Made by a program: the position numbers and the translations under genes
Source: Paenibacillus sp. 1_12
GTDB lineage: Bacteria > Bacillota > Bacilli > Paenibacillales > NBRC-103111
Direction of reading: 5' to 3'
DNA: 64,000 nt
Assembly (NCBI RefSeq): GCF_900114475.1
Contig: NZ_FOTE01000011.1
Location: 62,001 to 126,000, forward strand
The notes under the pieces: model-generated
Told to the model about the DNA's origin: nothing
Databases searched by the model: none
What the model saw: only the letters and a program-made list of their open reading frames with translations
Shown: positions 11,680 to 21,014 of the stretch, piece by piece
Layout: each line of letters begins with the position of its first letter
Position numbering within the stretch: position 1 is the first letter of the stretch

Positions 11680-11696
11680 GGAAACGAACAAAAATG

Positions 11697-11720
11697 GAGG
11701 GACCTATGTTCCTCTTTTTT
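11697..11720 (+). terminator. Intrinsic terminator of the atp operon
   Basis: GAGGGAC (11697-11703), loop CTAT, GTTCCTC (11708-11714), one G-U pair, then six T bases. It begins 17 bases after the atpC stop. Confidence 0.85.
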
Positions 11721-11754
11721 GTGTTTTATAAAAATTGTGATACGGAATATTGAT

Positions 11755-11783
11755 TAGACACCTAAACACCCATTTGATATAAT
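11755..11783 (+). promoter_or_regulatory. Sigma-A promoter of the nuo operon
   Basis: TAGACA (11755-11760) is 17 bases from a perfect TATAAT (11778-11783). It lies between the atp terminator and nuoA, leaving a leader of about 170 bases in which I see no recognised riboswitch. Confidence 0.8.
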
Positions 11784-11959
11784 TGTGGGGCATATATGAA
11801 CAGAAGTTATGTGATTGGTAGGATTTACAAATGGGGAAGGTTCGCGAATACAACTTGTGTGCGCTTACAAGCTTGTATGAGCTTCATCTTTCTTACTATC
11901 CTGGCAGCACATATCCATAAAGCTTATCTATTTTAGCATGGGGAGGCGAGTCGTTCACG

Positions 11960-12325
11960 ATGTATATGAACAATTACGTTGTCGTAGCCATTTTTCTGAT
12001 TCTCGGTGTATTGCTTCCCGTTGTTGCGCTTACGGCAGGCCGCTTCCTGCGTCCATACAAACCGTTGGATGAGAAGTATACTACTTATGAGAGTGGTAAT
12101 GAACCGGTCGGCGAGAGTCATGTACGCTTCAACATCCGGTATTACTTATTTGCGCTGATGTTTGTTATTTTTGATGTGGAAACTGTGTTTTTGTACCCGT
12201 GGGCCGTTGCGTTTAAGCATCTCGGCTTGTTTGCTGTTGTCGAAATGGCGATTTTCGTAGGTCTGCTTGTGGTTGGATTAATTTATGCTTGGAAGAAGAA
12301 GGTGCTGCAATGGACTTCAATCTAG
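11960..12325 (+). CDS. nuoA: NADH-quinone oxidoreductase subunit A
   Basis: A 121-residue membrane subunit of respiratory complex I with three predicted helices (about 5-25, 59-80, 88-110). The family loop [24 protein letters not shown] and the helix [15 protein letters not shown] are plain. GGGAGGCGAG precedes the ATG at slightly long spacing; an in-frame ATG two codons later is an alternative. nuoB begins 16 bases before its stop, so the first two subunits are translationally overlapped. Confidence 0.95.
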   Translation: MYMNNYVVVAIFLILGVLLPVVALTAGRFLRPYKPLDEKYTTYESGNEPVGESHVRFNIRYYLFALMFVIFDVETVFLYPWAVAFKHLGLFAVVEMAIFVGLLVVGLIYAWKKKVLQWTSI

Positions 12326-12828
12326 AGTCAATTAGTCCGGAAGAAAGAGAAGAGCTGGAGCGCAATGTTTTTATGACAACACTTGAGCAGGTCAAGGCTT
12401 GGGCGAGAAGCAATTCGTTGTGGCCGTTGACGTTTGGTTTGGCATGCTGTGCGATTGAAATGATGGGTGCTGGGGCTTCTCACTACGATTTGGACCGATT
12501 TGGCGTTATTTTTCGGACATCTCCCAGACAATCCGATGTGATGATCGTAGCAGGTACCGTTACGAAAAAGATGGCTCCACTGCTGCGACGTCTATACGAT
12601 CAAATGCCAGAGCCCAAATGGGTAATTGCGATGGGCTCCTGTGCCACCGCCGGTGGACCTTACGTCAAATCTTATGCCGTTGTTAAGGGCGTGGATCAGG
12701 TCGTTCCGGTTGATGTCTATATTCCAGGATGTCCACCCAATCCTGCTGCTTTGATCTATGGAATTAACAAGCTGCAGGAAAAGATTCGTTATGAGGCGAA
12801 AACCGGCAAGCAGGTGACTAATCGATGA
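12310..12828 (+). CDS. nuoB: NADH-quinone oxidoreductase subunit B
   Basis: A 172-residue peripheral-arm subunit that carries the terminal N2 [4Fe-4S] cluster passing electrons to quinone. The ligands are visible: C46-C47 in [12 protein letters not shown]111 in [12 protein letters not shown]141 in [10 protein letters not shown] at 12310 is preferred because AAGAAGGTG sits seven bases upstream; a TTG seven codons earlier lacks a ribosome site. Overlaps nuoA by 16 bases and nuoC by four. Confidence 0.97.
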   Translation: MDFNLESISPEEREELERNVFMTTLEQVKAWARSNSLWPLTFGLACCAIEMMGAGASHYDLDRFGVIFRTSPRQSDVMIVAGTVTKKMAPLLRRLYDQMPEPKWVIAMGSCATAGGPYVKSYAVVKGVDQVVPVDVYIPGCPPNPAALIYGINKLQEKIRYEAKTGKQVTNR

Positions 12829-13868
12829 GCGATGAGCAGAAGAAAGATGAATTAATTAAAAATAAACTGGACAATGATCAGTTGCAGAAGGAACAACAGC
12901 AGAAAGACGAACCACCCAAAGTTGATGCTGATGGAGCTGTTGGTTCATCCTCTGATACGAAGGAACCGGATCAAGCTGACAGCATACCGACGTCAGAGGA
13001 GCAGCTGTCAGCAGCTCCGGATACGACAGGCAACTCAAACAATGAGAGCCCTTCAGCTGCTACGACAGAAGCCACAAGTGCGTCTGCGACTGAAGCTACT
13101 GGGGATGCTTCTTCAGTAGATGATGAGCAGGAAGCAAAGGCCAAGGCTGCTGCTGAAGCGCGCGCTGCCAGAGCCGTTGCCCGGGCCAAAAGGGCTGAGG
13201 CGGCGGGAGTAGCTCCTCCTGCTGCAACACCAAGCTCAGGTGCGACAGAAGCCCCTGTGGGTGAACCTGGGTCAGCAGATGATGATAAGGAAGCGAAAGC
13301 GAAGGCTGCCGCTGAAGCACGCGCTGCTCGTGCCAGCGCAAGAGCTAAGAAGACGGAGGGTGAAGAAGATGGAGCTCCTAAGGTTCCGTCTCCTTTACAG
13401 CCGCGGCTTGATCATTGGGTAAAGCTAATTAAGGAGCAGGCAGGCGAGGACGCGATCGAAGAAGCATTTATTAATGAAAGAGATGCACATTTGCCCTATA
13501 TACTGGTTAAGAATGAGCACTGGGCTGGTGTTGCACTATTGTTGAAGCAGCACTGCGAGCTGAAGCTGAACTATTTGCGAAATGTTTCAGGCATTGATCA
13601 GGAAACCCATATGGAGGTTGCCTACCACTTACTTAGTCTGGATACGAAGGCTGAAGTGTGTGTGAAAGTGAAAACCTCACGTGAAGCACCATCCATTGAG
13701 TCGGTCACACCGATTTGGGCAACGGCCAATTGGAATGAACGTGAGATTTTTGATCTGCTTGGCATTGATTTTCCCGGACATCCGGACTTAAGAAGAATTA
13801 TGATGTCCGACGATTGGGTTGGACATCCGCTGCGTAAAGATTATGAAGCGCTTGATCCGGAGGTGTAG
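12825..13868 (+). CDS. nuoC: NADH-quinone oxidoreductase subunit C with long disordered N-terminus
   Basis: 347 residues. The 30-kDa complex I domain occupies about residues 195-345, with the family signature in [29 protein letters not shown] and ending in [10 protein letters not shown]. The first 190 residues are low-complexity, rich in Ala, Glu, Lys, Ser and Thr. They include two near-identical 21-residue blocks, [20 protein letters not shown] (103-122) and [20 protein letters not shown] (156-175). Extended NuoC N-termini occur in Bacillales; the duplicated charged helical block is likely an internal repeat. Starts inside nuoB (ATGA overlap). Confidence 0.95.
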   Translation: MSDEQKKDELIKNKLDNDQLQKEQQQKDEPPKVDADGAVGSSSDTKEPDQADSIPTSEEQLSAAPDTTGNSNNESPSAATTEATSASATEATGDASSVDDEQEAKAKAAAEARAARAVARAKRAEAAGVAPPAATPSSGATEAPVGEPGSADDDKEAKAKAAAEARAARASARAKKTEGEEDGAPKVPSPLQPRLDHWVKLIKEQAGEDAIEEAFINERDAHLPYILVKNEHWAGVALLLKQHCELKLNYLRNVSGIDQETHMEVAYHLLSLDTKAEVCVKVKTSREAPSIESVTPIWATANWNEREIFDLLGIDFPGHPDLRRIMMSDDWVGHPLRKDYEALDPEV

Positions 13869-13874
13869 AGGCTT

Positions 13875-14975
13875 TTGATTAGAACGGAAGAATTGCTGCT
13901 GAATGTTGGACCTCAGCATCCCAGTACACACGGGGTGTTTCGGATTGTAGTCAAGCTGGATGGTGAAATTATCACCCACGCTGATCCTGTAATGGGCTAT
14001 CTCCACAGAGGAACGGAGAAGCTCGCAGAAAATTTATCGTATACGCAAATCATACCTTATACCGATCGAATGGACTATGTTTCAGCGATGACCAATAACT
14101 ACGTGCTTGTGCATGCGGTTGAAAAACTGATGGGATTGGAAATACCGGAAAAAGCTGATTTTTTGCGACTAATTGTGATGGAACTACAGCGGGTTGCCAG
14201 TCATCTGGTATGGTGGGGAACCTATTTGCTCGATATTGGAGCGATGAGCCCGTTTTTGTTTGCATTTCGCGATCGGGAAATTATTATTGATCTGTTTAAT
14301 GAACTGTGCGGCGCTCGTCTAACCTACAATTATATGCGGGTTGGCGGCGTGAAATGGGACGCTCCTGAGGGCTGGATCGAGAAGGTACGCAAATTCATAC
14401 CTTACATGAGAGAGAAATTGATCGAGTATGGAAATTTAGTCAGTGGTAATGAAATTTTTCTGGCTCGGATCAAGGGCGTTGGGAAGTATGATGCTGAAAC
14501 CGCGATTGCTTATGGTTTGAGTGGCGCTAATCTACGCTGTACGGGAATCAATTGGGATATTCGTAAAGATCAACCTTATTGCTTGTATGATCGGTTTGAG
14601 TTTGATGTGCCTGTAGGCTCCACAGGTGACTGCTATGACCGTTACCTACTGCGTTTTGAAGAGATGAGACAATCGCTGCGTATATTGGAACAGGCTGTCG
14701 AGCAGTTTCCCGCAGAGGGTGAGATTATGGGCAAGGTGCCTCGTGTGCTTCGCGCTCCAGAAGGAGAGGTATATGCCAGAATCGAGTCGCCTCGCGGTGA
14801 AATCGGATGTTATATCGTATCCAGGGGCAAGGATAAGCCTTATCGTTTGAAATTTCGCAGACCTTCCTTTGTTAACCTGCAAATTTTGCCCAAATTGTTG
14901 GTCGGGGAAACCATGACCAATCTAATCACGATACTCGGAGGCATTGATATTGTCGTCGGGGAGGTGGATTGCTAA
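13875..14975 (+). CDS. nuoD: NADH-quinone oxidoreductase subunit D
   Basis: A 366-residue 49-kDa-type subunit that, with NuoB, forms the quinone site. It opens NVGPQHPSTHGVFRIVVKLDGE and has MGYLHRGTEKLAE and the C-terminal TILGGIDIVVGEVDC. The Cys pairs that bind nickel in related hydrogenases are absent, so this is the complex I form. TTG at 13875 is the start, with GGAGGTG nine bases upstream inside the nuoC end. Its TAA overlaps the nuoH ATG by one base. Confidence 0.96.
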   Translation: MIRTEELLLNVGPQHPSTHGVFRIVVKLDGEIITHADPVMGYLHRGTEKLAENLSYTQIIPYTDRMDYVSAMTNNYVLVHAVEKLMGLEIPEKADFLRLIVMELQRVASHLVWWGTYLLDIGAMSPFLFAFRDREIIIDLFNELCGARLTYNYMRVGGVKWDAPEGWIEKVRKFIPYMREKLIEYGNLVSGNEIFLARIKGVGKYDAETAIAYGLSGANLRCTGINWDIRKDQPYCLYDRFEFDVPVGSTGDCYDRYLLRFEEMRQSLRILEQAVEQFPAEGEIMGKVPRVLRAPEGEVYARIESPRGEIGCYIVSRGKDKPYRLKFRRPSFVNLQILPKLLVGETMTNLITILGGIDIVVGEVDC

Positions 14976-15979
14976 TGACCCAATTGTTAAATGAGCAGTT
15001 GACTTGGATCAACTTTGCGATTTTTTTCGCATGGGGCGTCGTCCTGCTGATGGTCGTATTAGGCTTTGTCACGTATGCAATTTATTTTGAGCGTAAGGTT
15101 ATCGGCTGGATGCAGATGCGTGTAGGTCCGAATCGGGTAGGCCCGCTCGGGCTCCTGCAATCTGTAGCTGATGTATTGAAGCTGCTGCTTAAGGAGGATA
15201 CAATTCCTCGTAAGGCGGAGCGGGAGCTGTTTATTTTGGCTCCGGTCATCACGTTTATTCCGGCATTTGTTGTTATCGCAGTCATTCCTTTTAGCGACAA
15301 GCTGTTCAGTACGAACCTGAATGTCGGGCTGCTGTTTTACGTGGCGCTATCGGGAATATCGACGATTGGCATCGTGCTTGGAGGTTGGGCTTCCAACAAT
15401 AAATACGCATTAATCGGAGGTATGCGCTCCGCGGCGCAGATGATCAGCTACGAAATTCCGTTGGTCATTTCCGTTATCGGTGTTATTATGATGTCAAGCA
15501 GCTTGAACCTGAATGTGATTGCACAGGCGCAAGCCGGAGGATTCTGGCATTGGAATTTCCTGCCTCAGATTATCGGTTTTGCTGTGTTCGTTATTGCTGG
15601 GGTATCCGAATTGAACCGAACTCCATTTGACCTTCCGGAGGCGGAATCCGAATTGGTAGCAGGCTACCATGTAGAGTACAGCGGTTTCCGATTCGCGTTC
15701 TTCATGCTTGCAGAATATGTTTATGTATTCGCAATCGCCGGCCTTGCAACTACGCTGTTTCTGGGCGGATGGCATGCACCTTTTGCCTTTCTTGATTTTA
15801 TCCCGGGTTTAATCTGGTTTTTATTAAAATTCTCAACCATCGTATTCTTCTTGTTCTGGATTCGGGCTACGCTGCCGCGGATTCGCGTCGATCAATTGAT
15901 GGGATTAGGCTGGAAGGTCCTGCTTCCGTTAGCATTAATTAATGTTCTCGTTACTGCTGTTTATATGAGCATTGGCTGA
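14975..15979 (+). CDS. nuoH: NADH-quinone oxidoreductase subunit H
   Basis: A 334-residue membrane subunit with about eight helices that caps the quinone chamber. Signatures are YFERKVIGWMQMRVGPNRVGPLGLLQ (near 35-60), ISYEIPLVISV, and ELNRTPFDLPEAESELVAGYHVEYSG. ATG at 14975 is eight bases after GGGGAGGTGG; a TTG two codons earlier is less likely. A 53-base gap separates it from nuoI. Confidence 0.97.
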   Translation: MTQLLNEQLTWINFAIFFAWGVVLLMVVLGFVTYAIYFERKVIGWMQMRVGPNRVGPLGLLQSVADVLKLLLKEDTIPRKAERELFILAPVITFIPAFVVIAVIPFSDKLFSTNLNVGLLFYVALSGISTIGIVLGGWASNNKYALIGGMRSAAQMISYEIPLVISVIGVIMMSSSLNLNVIAQAQAGGFWHWNFLPQIIGFAVFVIAGVSELNRTPFDLPEAESELVAGYHVEYSGFRFAFFMLAEYVYVFAIAGLATTLFLGGWHAPFAFLDFIPGLIWFLLKFSTIVFFLFWIRATLPRIRVDQLMGLGWKVLLPLALINVLVTAVYMSIG

Positions 15980-16032
15980 GCATTGCTCCTATGCTGTCGG
16001 TGTATTTCTTCAAATAGGAAGGGTGAGAATCG

Positions 16033-16476
16033 ATGAAAGGGATAGTTAAAGGTCTCAGTGTTACGCTCAAAAGCATGACTCAAAAAAAAGTAACGTATGC
16101 GTATCCTGAAGTGCCGATAAAGATGCCGGACCGTTTTCGGGGAATTCAATATTTTGATCCGGATAAATGCATTGTGTGCAACCAATGTGCACGTATTTGT
16201 CCAACGGAATGTATTACTTTAACAGGTAAAGCCAACCCGGACCCGGAGAAAAAAGGCAAGGTCATCGATACGTATGATATTAATTTCGAGCTCTGTATTT
16301 TGTGCGATTTATGTACGGAGGTATGTCCGACAGAGGCTATTGTTATGACCAATAACTTTGAGCTGAGTGCTTACAGCCGCGACGATCTTTTCAAAAATAT
16401 GGCTTGGTTAAATGAAAATAATGTGAATGTGCGGAAGGAAAACAATTCAGCGCTTCCGAAAGGCGGGGCTAAGTAG
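16033..16476 (+). CDS. nuoI: NADH-quinone oxidoreductase subunit I (2x[4Fe-4S])
   Basis: 147 residues. It holds clusters N6a and N6b that wire the peripheral arm to NuoB. The two ferredoxin motifs are complete: C46, C49, C52, C56 and C88, C91, C94, C98, each CxxCxxCxxxCP. AGGAAGGGTGAG precedes the ATG. The C-terminal 40 residues are polar and unlike a membrane anchor. It is followed after one base by nuoJ. Confidence 0.97.
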   Translation: MKGIVKGLSVTLKSMTQKKVTYAYPEVPIKMPDRFRGIQYFDPDKCIVCNQCARICPTECITLTGKANPDPEKKGKVIDTYDINFELCILCDLCTEVCPTEAIVMTNNFELSAYSRDDLFKNMAWLNENNVNVRKENNSALPKGGAK

Positions 16477-16477
16477 C

Positions 16478-17002
16478 ATGTTGAGCAATATGGGGACTTT
16501 TTTGTCCAGTGGTGAGAATATTGCCTTTTTCGTCTTTGCTTTAATGGCTATCGGCGGTGCGATCTTTATGCTGAGCTTTACGAAGGTTGTGCATATGGTT
16601 GTGGCTATTGCAATGACGTTTATTAGTATGGCTGGCTTGTACGTCATACTGAATGCGGAGTTTGTTGCTTTCGTGCAGGTGCTTATTTATGCGGGCGCGA
16701 TTTCGATCCTGATGATATTCGGGATTATGATGACGAAGCATCAGGGCGAAGAGATCGAACCGAAACGGCCAGTGTACAATACTCTGCTCTTCATCGGGGC
16801 AGCCGGTTTGTTCGGGGTTCTGTTCTACGCTATCCAAAACACAACAATGCCTACAGGTGAATTCAACGAAGCAGCAGACAATACAATGGAAATCGGGAAG
16901 CTGCTGTTCACGAAGCACGTGATTCCGTTCGAAATTATGTCTGTGCTGCTGACAGTGTCTTTTATCGGTGCTATTGTCGTGGCGAAAAGGGAGGAAGATT
17001 AA
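16478..17002 (+). CDS. nuoJ: NADH-quinone oxidoreductase subunit J
   Basis: A 174-residue membrane subunit with five predicted helices. The conserved block is [26 protein letters not shown] (about residues 50-75), which contains the pi-bulge helix region of complex I. ATG at 16478 lies one base after the nuoI stop; the frame extends further upstream only inside nuoI. The C-terminus ends KREED, followed two bases later by the GTG of nuoK. Confidence 0.95.
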   Translation: MLSNMGTFLSSGENIAFFVFALMAIGGAIFMLSFTKVVHMVVAIAMTFISMAGLYVILNAEFVAFVQVLIYAGAISILMIFGIMMTKHQGEEIEPKRPVYNTLLFIGAAGLFGVLFYAIQNTTMPTGEFNEAADNTMEIGKLLFTKHVIPFEIMSVLLTVSFIGAIVVAKREED

Positions 17003-17004
17003 TC

Positions 17005-17325
17005 GTGAGTGGACTAAGTGGATTGGCCATACCTTATATGACGCTGGCAGCTATTTTGTTTTGTATCGGGCTTTATGGCGCTTTGTCCAAAAAGAATGCG
17101 TTGATCGTGCTGCTGTCGATTGAATTGATGCTCAATGCAGTCAATTTAAATCTTATCGCATTCTCGAAATTTGGTATACAGCCGAATCTGACGGGTCAGG
17201 TCTTTTCCTTGTTTAGTATTTCTGTCGCGGCAGCTGAGGTTGCGGTAGGTATAGCAATTTTAATTACGTACTACCGCAACAGGGGCACAACAGATGTTAA
17301 TGAAATGAATTCGTTAAAACGATAA
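17005..17325 (+). CDS. nuoK: NADH-quinone oxidoreductase subunit K
   Basis: A 106-residue three-helix antiporter-related subunit. The proton-path glutamates are E43 in [15 protein letters not shown] and E75 in [17 protein letters not shown] at 17005 is the start with AAAGGGAGGAAG upstream. A 183-base gap then separates it from nuoL, the longest inside the operon, filled by three hairpin units. Confidence 0.96.
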   Translation: MSGLSGLAIPYMTLAAILFCIGLYGALSKKNALIVLLSIELMLNAVNLNLIAFSKFGIQPNLTGQVFSLFSISVAAAEVAVGIAILITYYRNRGTTDVNEMNSLKR

Positions 17326-17383
17326 GCCATTGCCAACGCGATTTATAACATTCTTGAAGCCGTTTGCTGGGTTAACTTAAGAA

Positions 17384-17489
17384 ATGATTTCGATGTAGCT
17401 TGTTATGCAAGCTTGTAGTAATGCTTTCGACGTAAGCTTGCTAAAGCAAGCTTTCTGTAACGCTTTCGATGTAGCTTGTTATGCAAGCT
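17384..17489 (+). repeat. Three tandem hairpin units before nuoL
   Basis: Unit 1: ATGATTTCGATGT then AGCTTG (17397-17402), loop TTATG, CAAGCT (17408-17413). Unit 2: ATGCTTTCGACGT then AAGCTTGC (17434-17441), loop TAAA, GCAAGCTT (17446-17453). Unit 3: CGCTTTCGATGT then the same AGCTTG-TTATG-CAAGCT (17473-17489), directly before TGAAGGAGG. The head is a variant (GCTTTCGAnGTA) of the one in the atp operon (GCTTACGAAGTA). Units repeat at about 38-bp spacing. Confidence 0.8.
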
Positions 17490-17508
17490 TGAAGGAGGAC
17501 TTAAATTC

Positions 17509-19392
17509 ATGGTATCGGCCTACTCACAGTACGCCTGGCTTATCCCGTTGTTTCCGTTGCTTTCTTTCTTAATTATGACTGCAGTTGGACGTCAATTGAA
17601 AGATGCAGGAGCCTACATCAGTATTGTTGCCATCTTCGCTTCCTTTGTGGTTTCCCTGATGATTTTTATCGAGCGTTTGGGTGGCAATATCGAAGATTAT
17701 ACGTGGAACAAGCTGCAGTGGATTAAGCTCGGAACGGGTTCCCTCACAATGGGATTCGAGATCACAAATTTAAATGCGCTCATGCTGGTAATTGTGACTT
17801 TGGTTAGCTTGCTTGTGAACCTGTATTCCAAGGGATACATGCATGGTGACGAGCGTATAAATGTATTTTTTGCGTACATAGCGCTGTTCACCTTCTCTAT
17901 GCTGGGTCTGGTCATTTCGGAAAATCTGATTGAGCTGTACATATTTTGGGAGCTTGTCGGGGTGTGTTCGTTCCTGCTGGTCGGTTTCTGGTATTTCAAG
18001 CCGGAGGCACGTGCTGCTGCGAAAAAAGCTTTTATCGTCACACGGATCGGCGATGTCGGACTGCTGATCGCAATTTTGCTGCTGTTCTGGGCAATGCCGA
18101 ATCATGCGATGGACTTCACCTCCATTCATAATGCATTCACTACCGGTAAAATTTCGGGAGGCACGGCAACCTGGATTGCGATTCTGATCTTTGTTGGTGC
18201 CGCAGGCAAATCGGGTCAATTTCCATTTCACACATGGCTTCCGGATGCTATGGAAGGGCCAACTCCAATCAGTGCCTTGATTCATGCGGCGACGATGGTT
18301 GCAGCTGGTGTATATTTGGTTGCCAGAACGTTTGATATTTTTCAGGCATCCCCTACAGCGCTTCTGGTTGTTGCATGTGTCGGTGGCTTTACGGCTATAT
18401 TTGCTGCAACAATCGGTACAGCGCAAAATGATATCAAGCGAATTCTCGCTTATTCCACAGTCAGCCAGCTCGGATATATGATGATGGCTCTTGGAATCGG
18501 TACGTCAGTGGCTTACACAGCAGGCATTTTTCATTTGCTGACGCATGCCTTTTTTAAAGCGTTATTGTTCCTTGGAGCCGGCAGTGTCATTCATGCTGTG
18601 CATACACAGGACATTCATGAAATGGGCGGAGTCGGCAGTAAAATGAAAGTGACTGCATGGACGTTTGGGATCGGAACACTTGCGCTATCGGGTATTCCCC
18701 CTTTGTCTGGCTTCTGGTCGAAGGATGCTATTTTATCCGAAGCGTACTCACACAATATGCCTTTATTTTGGGTCGGCCTCATCGCAGCATTTTTCACGGC
18801 CTTCTATATGTCAAGATTGTTCTTCTTGGTGTTTATGGGCAAGCCGCGGCATCAAGTCAAGCTTCACGAGTCTCCTACAAGCATGACTCTGCCTTTGATT
18901 GTATTGGCTGTACTGGCTGTAGTTGCTGGATTCGTGTTTACACCGTTTAGCCCATGGCTGGGGTCCTGGTTGAGCGGACATGCAGAGACTGAGCATGCCA
19001 ATATGGTTGTGATGGTGCTGTCCACCGTAGTCGGTTTGCTGGGTATTGGACTTGGTTATTTGGTCTATATCAAGCGTTCGATTCCAAGCGATGTCATTTC
19101 CAGCCGAGCGCCATGGCTCGTTCGTTTACTGCAGCGTAAATATTATATCGATGAGATTTACAATGCAGTTTTTGTGGAGCGGTTAAAAGGACTTGGGAAT
19201 GTCCTCCATCTATTTGATGTGTATGTGGTAGATGGTATTGTTCGTTTGGTAAGCTTCTCGGTGGTCGGTGTAGGTAGGGTTGGCTCTCGTTTACAAAACG
19301 GTCATGTACAAACCTATGGGCTGGCAACATTGCTGGGTCTGCTGATCTTGATCCTGGCTATAGCCGGAAGGAGGTTCATTAATGCCGGATAG
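17509..19392 (+). CDS. nuoL: NADH-quinone oxidoreductase subunit L
   Basis: A 627-residue distal antiporter-like subunit of complex I with about 14-16 helices and the long amphipathic C-terminal helix. Visible antiporter motifs are FWELVGVCSFLLVGFW (about 142-157) with a catalytic-type Glu, AGKSGQFPFHTWLPDAMEGPTPISALIHAATMVAAGVYL, and ILAYSTVSQLGYMM. ATG at 17509 follows GAAGGAGGAC at good spacing. A TTG 11 codons upstream falls in the repeat element and is rejected. It overlaps nuoM by 11 bases. Confidence 0.96.
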   Translation: MVSAYSQYAWLIPLFPLLSFLIMTAVGRQLKDAGAYISIVAIFASFVVSLMIFIERLGGNIEDYTWNKLQWIKLGTGSLTMGFEITNLNALMLVIVTLVSLLVNLYSKGYMHGDERINVFFAYIALFTFSMLGLVISENLIELYIFWELVGVCSFLLVGFWYFKPEARAAAKKAFIVTRIGDVGLLIAILLLFWAMPNHAMDFTSIHNAFTTGKISGGTATWIAILIFVGAAGKSGQFPFHTWLPDAMEGPTPISALIHAATMVAAGVYLVARTFDIFQASPTALLVVACVGGFTAIFAATIGTAQNDIKRILAYSTVSQLGYMMMALGIGTSVAYTAGIFHLLTHAFFKALLFLGAGSVIHAVHTQDIHEMGGVGSKMKVTAWTFGIGTLALSGIPPLSGFWSKDAILSEAYSHNMPLFWVGLIAAFFTAFYMSRLFFLVFMGKPRHQVKLHESPTSMTLPLIVLAVLAVVAGFVFTPFSPWLGSWLSGHAETEHANMVVMVLSTVVGLLGIGLGYLVYIKRSIPSDVISSRAPWLVRLLQRKYYIDEIYNAVFVERLKGLGNVLHLFDVYVVDGIVRLVSFSVVGVGRVGSRLQNGHVQTYGLATLLGLLILILAIAGRRFINAG

Positions 19393-21010
19393 CTTGCACC
19401 TTTTATCGCTTATTGCGTTTTCACCGCTGCTCGGTGTTTTGATACTTCTGTTTGTTCCAAAAGATCAAGGGTTTTGGATCAAAACGATTGCGATCATCAC
19501 GACACTTATTCCTCTTGGGCTATCTGCTTGGTTGTACGCAGCCTTTAATCAACAGGTTGCGGGCATGCAGTTCAAGGAAGAATTGGGATGGATTCAAGTA
19601 CCGCTCAATCATGAGGCAAATGGTTTAAATCAGCTGACTTCATTTTTCTTTGAATTTAAGTATATGATGGCAGTGGATGGTCTTTCCTTGCCACTTGTCT
19701 TTTTGACGGCGTTGGTCGCTGCCATGGCAGCACTCGCTTCGGTTTATATCAAAAAACGATGGAAATCGTATTATATCTTGTTTTTGCTGCTTGAGACAGG
19801 GATGTTCGGTGTATTTATGGCGCAGGATCTATTTTTATTCTTCGTATTTTTCGAAATTACGATTATTCCGATGTTCTTCCTAATTGGAATATGGGGATAT
19901 ATGGAGCGAGAAAGAGCAGCTAATAAATTTCTGATTTATAACGGGGTCGGCTCAGCGATTATGCTGATTGCTTTCCTGATTCTTGTCAGCACAGCGGGCT
20001 TTGGACAAATTTCTAATGAGACCGGCACTTCCATTTATTACAGTGGGGATATCGGCGTCATCACCAGTCATTTGTTCGAGACGGAGGACTCCTATGTGAA
20101 CCAGACGGACATGGAGGGCAATCCGTTCTACATGGGCGCTGGAATGAAATGGACCCTGTTCATTATGCTGCTGGTTGCGTTTGGGATTAAGCTGCCGATT
20201 TTTCCTTTTCACACCTGGATGCTCAAGGTACATACGGAGGCGCCGCCTTCGATTGTTATGATTCACTCCGGCATTTTGCTGAAAATGGGGGCTTTTGGTC
20301 TAATCCGTTTTGGGATTCTGCTCTTCCCACAGCAAGCGACTGCATGGGCTACTGTACTGGCGGTGCTCGGCGTCATTAACATTTTATACGGAGCTATTCT
20401 GGCTTTTGTACAAAAGGATTTCAAGCTGGTACTGGCCTACTCAAGTATAAGTCATATGGGTATTGTGCTGCTGGGTATCGCTGCGTTTAACACGATTGGG
20501 ATGGAAGGCGCGATATTTCAGCTGGTGTCCCATGGCTTGATCTCGGCGCTTATGTTCCTATTGGTGGGCGCTATTTATGAGCGAACGAAAACAACGATCC
20601 TGGATGAGCTTGGCGGGTTGGCAAGAACCGTACCTTTTATTTCAGGAATCCTATTAGTATCAGGTATGGCTTCGCTTGGTTTGCCGGGATTATCGGGCTT
20701 TATTAGTGAATTTCTTGTCTTTGTCGGTTTGTTTCAAACGGCGAAGATCCTTACTGTGGTCGGTACGCTTGGCGTTATTTTAACGGCAGTTTATATTTTG
20801 CGAGGGGTTTTGGGCATTACTTATGGACCGTCCAAGGTACTGCCAGAAGGTATACGCGATGCACGGTTAGTAGAGGCAATTCCAATGATCACACTGGTTG
20901 CATTTATCGTCGTATTGGGTATTTATCCTTCTGTGCTCAGCGGGCCTCTGCATCAAACCGTCAATGGCTTCGATCAATTCATCCATGCAATAGCAAAGAC
21001 AGGGGGTTAG
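19382..21010 (+). CDS. nuoM: NADH-quinone oxidoreductase subunit M
   Basis: A 542-residue antiporter-like membrane subunit with about 14 helices. Key blocks are FFVFFEITIIPMFFLIGIWG with the helix-5 Glu, KLPIFPFHTWMLKVHTEAPPSIVMIHSGILLKMGAFG, and LAYSSISHMGIVLLGI. GGAAGGAGG precedes the ATG, which lies inside the end of nuoL. Residues 200-245 form a loop longer than in many NuoM, with acidic and Asn-rich sequence. Confidence 0.96.
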   Translation: MPDSLHLLSLIAFSPLLGVLILLFVPKDQGFWIKTIAIITTLIPLGLSAWLYAAFNQQVAGMQFKEELGWIQVPLNHEANGLNQLTSFFFEFKYMMAVDGLSLPLVFLTALVAAMAALASVYIKKRWKSYYILFLLLETGMFGVFMAQDLFLFFVFFEITIIPMFFLIGIWGYMERERAANKFLIYNGVGSAIMLIAFLILVSTAGFGQISNETGTSIYYSGDIGVITSHLFETEDSYVNQTDMEGNPFYMGAGMKWTLFIMLLVAFGIKLPIFPFHTWMLKVHTEAPPSIVMIHSGILLKMGAFGLIRFGILLFPQQATAWATVLAVLGVINILYGAILAFVQKDFKLVLAYSSISHMGIVLLGIAAFNTIGMEGAIFQLVSHGLISALMFLLVGAIYERTKTTILDELGGLARTVPFISGILLVSGMASLGLPGLSGFISEFLVFVGLFQTAKILTVVGTLGVILTAVYILRGVLGITYGPSKVLPEGIRDARLVEAIPMITLVAFIVVLGIYPSVLSGPLHQTVNGFDQFIHAIAKTGG

Positions 21011-21014
21011 ACCG

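Noticed and set aside
12856-13341. Long open frames in other frames over the nuoC tail
   Set aside because: They arise from the repetitive Ala/Glu-coding sequence of nuoC. Gln- and Leu-rich products without ribosome sites are expected by-products.
13875-14975. Hydrogenase large subunit
   Set aside because: The gene is homologous to [NiFe] hydrogenase large subunits, but the nickel-binding Cys pairs are absent and the full nuo context is present.
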